From NCBI GenBank assembly GCA_900102115.1, contig FNAW01000004.1:310001-374000 (forward strand): 64,000 bases of DNA. The letters are read 5' to 3'. Shown here piece by piece: positions 57,106 to 64,000 of the stretch. The notes beneath the pieces are model-generated. The model ran no database searches, was not told where the DNA came from, and saw only the letters and a program-made list of their open reading frames with translations. Source of the DNA: Blastococcus fimeti. GTDB lineage: Bacteria > Actinomycetota > Actinomycetes > Mycobacteriales > Geodermatophilaceae. Position numbers and translations under genes: made by a program. The first letter of the stretch is position 1. Every line of letters begins with the position of its first letter.

Positions 57106-59490
57106 ATGTCCGAGAACGCCCGCCTCCGGTCCCGCGTGCTCGCCAAACTGGCCCTGACGATCGTCGTCGCCGGGGTCCTGCTGGCGGGCCTCCTGCTGCC
57201 GTGGGTCGGGGGTGGCGGGCTGGTCGCCCGCAACTCCGCGAACCTGCTGGACGCCCTGCCGGTGGAGCTCACCGACGCGACTCCGGCCGGGATGACCCGG
57301 GTGCTGGCGGCCGACGGCTCGCTGATCACCAACCTGTACGACAAGAACCGGACGCCGGTGGCGTCGGACCAGATCGCCGACGTGATGAAGCAGGCGCTGG
57401 TCGACATCGAGGACTCGCGCTTCTACGACCACAACGGTCTGGACGTGCAGGGCACGATGCGCGCGCTGGTGAAGAACCTGGCGGCGGGTTCGGTGCAGGA
57501 GGGCGGCTCGACGCTCACCCAGCAGCTGGTCAAGCAGACCCTGCTGCAGACGGCGGACTCCTCCGAGGGCCGGGACGCGGCGACCGAGCAGACGCCGGCC
57601 CGCAAGCTGCGCGAGGCCCGGCTGGCGCTCTCGCTGGAGGAGACCTACGACAAGGACGAGATCCTCACCCGGTACCTGAACATCGTGTACTTCGGGAAGG
57701 GCGCCTACGGCATCCAGGCCGCGGCCCAGCGCTACTTCAGCGTCAACGCCATCGACCTGACCCTCCCGCAGGCGGCGATGCTGGCCGGCCTGGTGCAGAG
57801 CCCGTTCTACGACGACCCGATCGACAACCCGGAGAACGCCCAGAAGCGGCGCAACCAGGTGCTGCAGCGGATGTTCGACCTCGGGCACATCACCGAGGCC
57901 GAGCTCGCCGAGATCGCGCCCACCCCGGTGGCGGTCGCGCCCGGGATCGCCCCGGCCAACGGCTGCGTCGACGCCACCGTCGGCGGGTTCTTCTGCGCCT
58001 ACGCCGTCGACTACCTGATCCAGAAGCTCGGCCTCACCGACGCGCAGCTGCGCACCGGCGGGCTCACCATCCAGACCTCCCTGCGGCCGGACATGCAGGT
58101 CCTGGGCGACCAGGCGGTGCTCAACACCCTCCCCATGGGCGACCCGCTGGCCGGCATGTACACCGCGCTGGAGCCGGGCACCGGCAAGCTGCTGGCCATG
58201 AGCGTCAACCGGCGCTTCGGCTGCGAGGGCGTGGAGTGCGAGTCGGTCATCCTCAACGCCCGCGCCAGCCAGGGTGCCGGCTCGACCTACAAGGTCTTCA
58301 CCGCCGCCGCGGCGCTGGCCGAGGGCTACCCGGCGAGCCACACGATCACGACGCCGAACACCTACACCTCCACCGTGTTCAAGAGGAACGGCGGGACGCG
58401 CGGCGCCCCGTACACGATCTCCAACGTCGGCAACTACCCGAACACCCTCGACATGCGCGGGGCGCTGGTCCGCTCGTCCAACACCTACTTCGTGGCCCTG
58501 CTCGACCAGCTGGGCAGCGTGGAGAAGCCGGTGCGCATGGCGCAGGCCATGGGGCTGCGCTCCCTGGACCCGGTCGCCGACCAGATCATCGCCGAGCGCC
58601 GGGGTTCCTTCACGCTGGGGCCGGAAGCCACCAGCCCGCTGGACCTGGCCAGCGCCTACGGCACCATGGCGGCCAACGGCACCGCCTGCCCGCCGACGCC
58701 GATCGACGGGGTGCTCGACCGCAACGGGCAGCCGCTCGAGAAGGAGGACGGCACGCCGGTGTGGGCGGGCAACGCCTGCACGCCGGAGGCCATCCCGTCG
58801 GGCGTGGCCAGCACGCTGAACGACATCCTGAAGGGCGACGTCATGAGCCCGGAGGGCACCGGTACCCGGGCCGCCGTCCCGGGCGTCGACATCGCGGGCA
58901 AGACCGGCACGTCGCAGAACAACTGGTCCGTGGCCTTCGTGGGCTACACCCCGCAGTACGTGGCCAGCGTGATGGTGCTCAACCCCAAGGAGAACCAGGA
59001 CGTCGGCGGCTACGGCGGCAACAAGCCGGCGACGATCTGGCACGACGCCCTCGCGCCGATCCTGAGCGCGCAGCCGAACGTGCCGTTCGCCCCGGCCGAC
59101 CCGCAGGTGCTCAACGGCCGCAGCGTGCCCGTGCCGAGCTGCACCTCGCAGGCGGAGTGCGAGCAGGCCCTCGCCGCCGCCGGGCTCCAGACGCGGGTCG
59201 CGCGGGTCGAGAGCGACGCTTCGGTGGGCACCTTCCTGGGCACCAGCCCGGCAATCGGGCAGCCGGCCTTCGTCCGCGAGCCGGTGTCCATCCTGATCAG
59301 CGGCGGCCGACCGGAGCCGGAGCCCCAGCCGGAGCCTCAGCCCCAGCCGCAGCAGCCCCAGATCCAGCCGGTCCCGCCCCCGGTTCAGCCGGTCCCCGTC
59401 GTCCCCGCGCCGGGCGCGCCGGGCGGACCCAGGCAGCAGAACGGCCAGCCCGAGTTCGGGCCGGGCTTCCCCTTCGAGGACGAGGACTGA
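57106..59490 (+). CDS. ponA2: Bifunctional penicillin-binding protein with PASTA domain
   Basis: 794 residues. One N-terminal membrane helix (about 14-36), then the GT51 glycosyltransferase with Glu102 (EDSRFYDH) and GGSTLTQQLVKQTLL, then the transpeptidase with Ser393-Thr-Tyr-Lys396, Ser457-Ser-Asn459 and Lys599-Thr-Gly601. A PASTA repeat lies near 670-735 and the tail is Pro/Gln-rich. It polymerises and crosslinks peptidoglycan. SxxK reads STYK. Corresponds to Rv3682. In mycobacteria whiB4 precedes it; here that gene is missing. Confidence 0.96.
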   Translation: MSENARLRSRVLAKLALTIVVAGVLLAGLLLPWVGGGGLVARNSANLLDALPVELTDATPAGMTRVLAADGSLITNLYDKNRTPVASDQIADVMKQALVDIEDSRFYDHNGLDVQGTMRALVKNLAAGSVQEGGSTLTQQLVKQTLLQTADSSEGRDAATEQTPARKLREARLALSLEETYDKDEILTRYLNIVYFGKGAYGIQAAAQRYFSVNAIDLTLPQAAMLAGLVQSPFYDDPIDNPENAQKRRNQVLQRMFDLGHITEAELAEIAPTPVAVAPGIAPANGCVDATVGGFFCAYAVDYLIQKLGLTDAQLRTGGLTIQTSLRPDMQVLGDQAVLNTLPMGDPLAGMYTALEPGTGKLLAMSVNRRFGCEGVECESVILNARASQGAGSTYKVFTAAAALAEGYPASHTITTPNTYTSTVFKRNGGTRGAPYTISNVGNYPNTLDMRGALVRSSNTYFVALLDQLGSVEKPVRMAQAMGLRSLDPVADQIIAERRGSFTLGPEATSPLDLASAYGTMAANGTACPPTPIDGVLDRNGQPLEKEDGTPVWAGNACTPEAIPSGVASTLNDILKGDVMSPEGTGTRAAVPGVDIAGKTGTSQNNWSVAFVGYTPQYVASVMVLNPKENQDVGGYGGNKPATIWHDALAPILSAQPNVPFAPADPQVLNGRSVPVPSCTSQAECEQALAAAGLQTRVARVESDASVGTFLGTSPAIGQPAFVREPVSILISGGRPEPEPQPEPQPQPQQPQIQPVPPPVQPVPVVPAPGAPGGPRQQNGQPEFGPGFPFEDED

Positions 59491-59507
59491 CGGCGGGCGC
59501 CGCCGGC

Positions 59508-59966
59508 TCAGCCGAGCTGGCGGCGCACCTCCGCGGCGACGCGCCCCCCGTCGGCCCGGCCGGCGACGACGCCGTTCGCCGCACCCATGACCTTGCCCAT
59601 GTCCTTCATCCCGCTGGCCCCGGTGCGGGTGATGACGTCGGCGACGATCGCGGTCAGGTCGGCGTCCTCGAGCTGGGCCGGGAGGTAGCCGGCGAGCACC
59701 TCGCCCTCGGCCCGCTCGCGCTCGGCCTGCTCGGTGCGGCCGGCGCCCGCGAACGCCTCGGCGGCCTCCTTGCGCTTCTTCGCCTCGCGGCGCAGCACCG
59801 CCTGCACCTCGTCGTCGTCGAGCTCGCGGGCCTCCTTGCCGGAGACCTCCTCGGCGCTCACCGCGGACAGCACCATGCGCAGCGTCGCGGTGCGCAGTTC
59901 GTCGCGGGCCTTCATGGCGGTGGTCAGGTCGGCGCGCAGCTGGTTCTTGAGGTCGGACACGGGCAC
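59508..59966 (-). CDS. YqeY/GatB-like domain protein
   Basis: 152 residues, nearly all helical, matching the GatB/YqeY family from LKNQLRADLTTAMKARDELR to the C-terminal GKVMGAANGVVAGRADGGRV. YqeY-like proteins resemble the tRNA-binding tail of GatB, but their role is unclear. Two GTG starts, 59966 and 59960, differ by two residues. Convergent with ponA2 and divergent from the phosphoesterase. Confidence 0.9.
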   Translation of the reverse strand: MPVSDLKNQLRADLTTAMKARDELRTATLRMVLSAVSAEEVSGKEARELDDDEVQAVLRREAKKRKEAAEAFAGAGRTEQAERERAEGEVLAGYLPAQLEDADLTAIVADVITRTGASGMKDMGKVMGAANGVVAGRADGGRVAAEVRRQLG

Positions 59967-60013
59967 CAGCCTGGCACGACGTCCGGGGAGACCGCGCCCG
60001 TAGGCTTCCCGAT

Positions 60014-60922
60014 GTGCGCTGGTACACCGTCCCTGCAGCCCTCGCCGCGACCGGCGCCGGCACGCTCGCCTACGCGAGCCTCTACGAGCGCACCCGCTGG
60101 ACGCTGCGCCGCTTCGACGTCCCGGTCCTGGCGCCGGGCTCGGCGCCGCTGACCGTCCTGCACCTGTCCGACCTGCACATGACCGCGAACCAGCGGTCGA
60201 AGCAGGAGTGGGTCGCCGGGCTGGCCGCCCTGGAGCCGGACCTGGTCATCAACACCGGCGACAACCTGGCCGGGTTCGACGCCGTCCCCGGGACGCTGCG
60301 GGCGCTGGACCCGCTCATGGACCGGCCCGGCGCCTTCGTGCTGGCCAGCAACGACTACTACGCGCCGCGGCCGAAGAACCCGTTCAAGTACTTCTTCCCC
60401 GGCCACAAGCGGGTGCACGGCAACGAGCTGCCGTGGCGGGACCTGCGCGACGGGATGCGCGAGCGCGGTTGGCTCGACCTCACCAACGGCGCCGGCGAGC
60501 TCGTGGTCGGGGGACGGCGGATCGTGTTCGCCGGCGTCGACGACTCCCACCTCAAGCGCGACCGGTACGACGTCGTCGCCGGCCCGGCCGATCCCGCGGC
60601 CGACCTCCGCCTGGGGCTGGCCCACTCCCCCGAGCCGCGGGTGCTCGACCGGTTCGCCGACGACGGCTACGACCTGCTGCTCTGCGGCCACACCCACGGT
60701 GGGCAACTGCGGGTGCCGTTCTACGGCGCGCTGGTCACCAACTGCGGCATCGACCGCGCCCGGGTGCGCTGGCTGCACCGCTGGGCGCAGCCCTCGACGG
60801 GCCGGCCGAACGGCACCTGGCTGCACGTCTCGGCGGGTCTGGGCACCAGCCCGTACGCCCCGGCCCGGTTCGCCTGCCCGCCCGAGGCCACCCTGCTCAC
60901 GCTCACCGCCCGGGAGGGCTGA
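60014..60922 (+). CDS. Calcineurin-like metallophosphoesterase
   Basis: 302 residues. Metal motifs: SDLHM (DxH), NTGDNLAG (GD), ASNDYYAP (in the place of GNH), and GHTHGGQL. The N-terminal helix (about 5-22) is hydrophobic and may anchor it. Equivalent to Rv3683. The SND in place of GNH is usual in this branch. Substrate unknown. GTG at 60014. Confidence 0.92.
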   Translation: MRWYTVPAALAATGAGTLAYASLYERTRWTLRRFDVPVLAPGSAPLTVLHLSDLHMTANQRSKQEWVAGLAALEPDLVINTGDNLAGFDAVPGTLRALDPLMDRPGAFVLASNDYYAPRPKNPFKYFFPGHKRVHGNELPWRDLRDGMRERGWLDLTNGAGELVVGGRRIVFAGVDDSHLKRDRYDVVAGPADPAADLRLGLAHSPEPRVLDRFADDGYDLLLCGHTHGGQLRVPFYGALVTNCGIDRARVRWLHRWAQPSTGRPNGTWLHVSAGLGTSPYAPARFACPPEATLLTLTAREG

Positions 60923-60984
60923 ATCGGCCGCTCCCCCGCCGGGAGGTGCACGCGGAGGGAGCGCTAGACTCGACCAGCGCACCT

Positions 60985-61061
60985 CGGGGTGTGGCGCAGC
61001 TTGGTAGCGCGCGTCGTTCGGGACGACGAGGCCGCAGGTTCAAATCCTGTCACCCCGACCA
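60985..61061 (+). tRNA. tRNA-Pro (anticodon CGG)
   Basis: 77 bases including the encoded CCA. Acceptor arm CGGGGTG/CACCCCG pairs fully; the anticodon stem CGTCG/CGACG encloses TTCGGGA, giving anticodon CGG for CCG codons; the T loop is GTTCAAATC. TAGACT at 60965-60970 may be its -10 box. Confidence 0.97.
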
Positions 61062-61064
61062 GCA

Positions 61065-61093
61065 CTCAGGGGCCGCCGATGGCGGCCCCTGAG
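61065..61093 (+). terminator. Hairpin terminator after tRNA-Pro
   Basis: Perfect 13-base arms (61065-61077, 61081-61093) with loop GAT, starting four bases after the tRNA CCA end and stopping 30 bases before the peptidase gene. Confidence 0.85.
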
Positions 61094-61122
61094 TCGTTCC
61101 CGGCCCGGGGGAAGATGGTCGG

Positions 61123-62934
61123 GTGACGTCCGAGCAGACCGCCTCCCCCGCCCTTCCCCCCGAGGTCACCGCCCGCTGGCAGGCGCGGTTCCGCGCGCCG
61201 CGGGTCTCGCTGCCCGACTGGGCCTTCGACGCCCCGCACCGGAACCTCTACGCATCCGATGTCAGCGGCGTCATCGAGCAGTACGCCTGGGACCGCTCGA
61301 CCGGCACCCACCGGCAGGTCACCGACCGCCCGAACGGCACGCTCATCGGCACGCTCAGCCCCGACGGCGAGACCATCTGGTGGTTCGCCGACACCGACGG
61401 CGACGAATTCGGCGTCTGGATGACCCAGCCCTTCGGCGGCGGCGAGGACACCGTCGCCGTCCCCGAGGTCGAGGCGGCCTATCCGGCCGGCCTGGAGATC
61501 GGGGACGACGTGGTCGCCATCGGTCGCTCGACCGACGACGGCAGCGAGCTGTGGCTCTGCCCGCGCGGCGCGGCGCCCCGGGTGGTCTACCGGCACCCCG
61601 ACCCGGCCTCGGTCGACGCGCTGACCCACGACGGCGACCTGCTGGTCATCTCGCACTCCGAGCACGGCGACCCGCGCTACCCGGCGCTGCGCGTGCTGCG
61701 GACCGCCGACACCACCGAGGACGCGCCGGCCGTCGTCGCGGAGAAGTGGGACGGCGAGGGCCGCGGCCTGCACGCCTCGGAGTTCGCCCCGCTGAGCGGC
61801 GACACCCGGCTGCTGGTCGGCCACGAGCGGCGCGGGCGCGAGGAGCTGCTCATCTGGGACGTCGCGACCGACACCGAGACCGAGATCGTGCTCGACCTGC
61901 CCGGTGACGTCTCGGCCGGCTGGTACCCCGACGGCACCGCACTGCTGGTGGGGCACGACCACGCCGCCCGCACCGAGCTCTACCGCTACGACCTGGCCTC
62001 GGGTGCCCTGGAGAAGCTGGACACCCCGACCGGCGTCGTCCGCGGGGCCACCGCTCGGCCGGACGGCACCGTGGAGCTGGCCTGGTCCAACGCCGAGCTG
62101 CCGCCGGTGATCCGCCGCGCGGACGGCCCCGTCGTCCTCTCGGTGAGCGACGAGGAGCCGCCGGCCGCCTACCCGGTCGAGGACCGCTGGGTGCCCGGCC
62201 CGGGCGGGGACGTGCACGCGCTGCTGGTGCGCCCGGCCGGCGAGGGTCCGTTCGCGACCGCGTTCCTGGTGCACGGCGGGCCGGAGGCGGCCGACGACGA
62301 CTCCTACCGCGCGCGCCGGGCGGCCTACGTGGACGCCGGGTACGCCGTCGTCCACGTGAACTACCGCGGTTCCACCGGCTACGGCTCGACCTGGCGCGAC
62401 GCCCTCACCGGCCGGCCCGGCCTGACCGAGCTCGAGGACATCGGCGCGGTCTACGACGCGCTGGTGGCCGAGGGCATCGTCGACCCGGCCCGGGCGCTGA
62501 TCACCGGCGGCTCGTGGGGCGGCTTCCTCACCCTGCTCGGGCTCGGCACGCAGCCCGAGCGCTGGGCGGCCGGCATCGCCGAGGTGCCGGTGGCGGACTA
62601 CCTGGCCGCGTACGAGGACGAGATGGAGGGGCTGCGGGCCTACGACCGCGCGCTGTTCGGCGGGTCACCCGACGAGGTGCGCGACGTCTACGTGCGCTCC
62701 TCGCCGATCACCTACGTCGACGCGGTGGCCGCGCCGGTGCTGGTGGTCGCGGGCGCCAACGACCCGCGCTGCCCGATCCGGCAGATCGACAACTACCTGG
62801 GCCGCCTCGAGGAGCTCGGCAAGCCGCACGAGGTGTACCGATTCGACGCCGGCCACGGCTCGCTGGTCATCGAGGAGACCATCCGCCAGGTCGAGGTCGC
62901 CCTCGCCTTCGCACTCCAGCACGTGAAGCCGTAG
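61123..62934 (+). CDS. S9 family (prolyl oligopeptidase-type) serine peptidase
   Basis: 603 residues. Residues to about 340 form a beta-propeller of repeats (GTLSPDGETIWWFADTDG and similar); the C-terminal hydrolase has Ser464 (GGSWGG), Asp547 (GANDPRCP) and His578 (DAGHGS). Such enzymes cut short peptides or acyl-amino acids in the cytoplasm; no signal peptide is seen. GTG at 61123. Ends before a long hairpin shared with the convergent asd gene. Confidence 0.92.
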   Translation: MTSEQTASPALPPEVTARWQARFRAPRVSLPDWAFDAPHRNLYASDVSGVIEQYAWDRSTGTHRQVTDRPNGTLIGTLSPDGETIWWFADTDGDEFGVWMTQPFGGGEDTVAVPEVEAAYPAGLEIGDDVVAIGRSTDDGSELWLCPRGAAPRVVYRHPDPASVDALTHDGDLLVISHSEHGDPRYPALRVLRTADTTEDAPAVVAEKWDGEGRGLHASEFAPLSGDTRLLVGHERRGREELLIWDVATDTETEIVLDLPGDVSAGWYPDGTALLVGHDHAARTELYRYDLASGALEKLDTPTGVVRGATARPDGTVELAWSNAELPPVIRRADGPVVLSVSDEEPPAAYPVEDRWVPGPGGDVHALLVRPAGEGPFATAFLVHGGPEAADDDSYRARRAAYVDAGYAVVHVNYRGSTGYGSTWRDALTGRPGLTELEDIGAVYDALVAEGIVDPARALITGGSWGGFLTLLGLGTQPERWAAGIAEVPVADYLAAYEDEMEGLRAYDRALFGGSPDEVRDVYVRSSPITYVDAVAAPVLVVAGANDPRCPIRQIDNYLGRLEELGKPHEVYRFDAGHGSLVIEETIRQVEVALAFALQHVKP

Positions 62935-62939
62935 CGCGG

Positions 62940-62984
62940 GGACTTTCTGCACCGAAAGTCCGGGACCTTCGGTGCAGAAAGTCC
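62940..62984. terminator. Long bidirectional hairpin between S9 peptidase and asd
   Basis: 17-base perfect arms (62940-62956 and 62968-62984) separated by 11 bases that can themselves pair (GTCC/GGAC). It ends two bases before the asd stop. Placement between convergent genes makes it a shared terminator. Confidence 0.85.
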
Positions 62985-62985
62985 G

Positions 62986-64000
<1,015 letters not shown>

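Overview
The window is a dense, high-GC actinobacterial chromosome segment. The many GTG starts, GTGA/ATGA overlaps and gene order fit a Geodermatophilaceae-like organism (Blastococcus, Modestobacter or Geodermatophilus relative); the genus is inferred. The backbone follows the conserved order known from Mycobacterium tuberculosis (about Rv3646c topA to Rv3683) and Streptomyces (tmk, topA, hppA, helicase, tad cluster, acs, nth, crp). I see no insertion sequence, prophage, CRISPR array or rRNA. There is one tRNA (Pro, CGG). No gap between genes exceeds 300 bases.

Layout. 1-9.75 kb: partial MFS/thymidylate kinase gene, a methyltransferase, DNA topoisomerase I, a WXG100-like protein coupled to a WXG/alpha-beta hydrolase, and the membrane H+-pyrophosphatase. 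9.97-17.9 kb: an MrfA-type helicase and, on the opposite strand, a Tad/Flp pilus cluster (ssd, tadA, tadB, tadC, flp-like pilin, two TadE-like proteins), split by a cupin gene on the other strand. 18-31 kb: an HAD phosphatase, a degenerate Fic-fold protein, late cobalamin genes, GlgC, an MFS pump, a decayed flavodoxin gene, an EF-G-binding-type protein, peptide deformylase, an acyltransferase and small enzymes. 30.9-33.3 kb: cobT and cysG. 33.3-34.8 kb: a class F sortase next to a likely wall-anchored substrate. 35-44.6 kb: an ABC transporter with its own regulator, ring-opening dioxygenase, PucR regulator, metallo-hydrolase with two DUF202 membrane proteins, acyl-CoA dehydrogenase, hydrolase/TetR pair and a FhuF-like protein.

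44.8-61 kb is the most conserved part: acs, a holin-like membrane protein, epoxide hydrolase, then a minus-strand operon nth - thioredoxin - NUDIX - cupredoxin - marP, then crp, a NUDIX/RidA/DUF4177 operon, two ArsA-type ATPases, the bifunctional penicillin-binding protein PonA2, YqeY and a phosphoesterase. The end carries tRNA-Pro, an S9 peptidase and the start-truncated asd gene.

Together these genes cover envelope work (pilus, sortase, PonA2, MarP, ArsA pair), cobalamin/siroheme synthesis, acetate activation under a probable Crp circuit, and DNA maintenance. The most unusual items are a catalytically degenerate Fic protein keeping its inhibitory helix motif, the WXG/hydrolase pair, the sortase/substrate pair with atypical motifs, a TadE-like frame with no stop before it runs antisense through the helicase gene, and several unassigned palindromes and tandem repeats. 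Nothing here looks like a large unknown system; the novelty is in individual loci.
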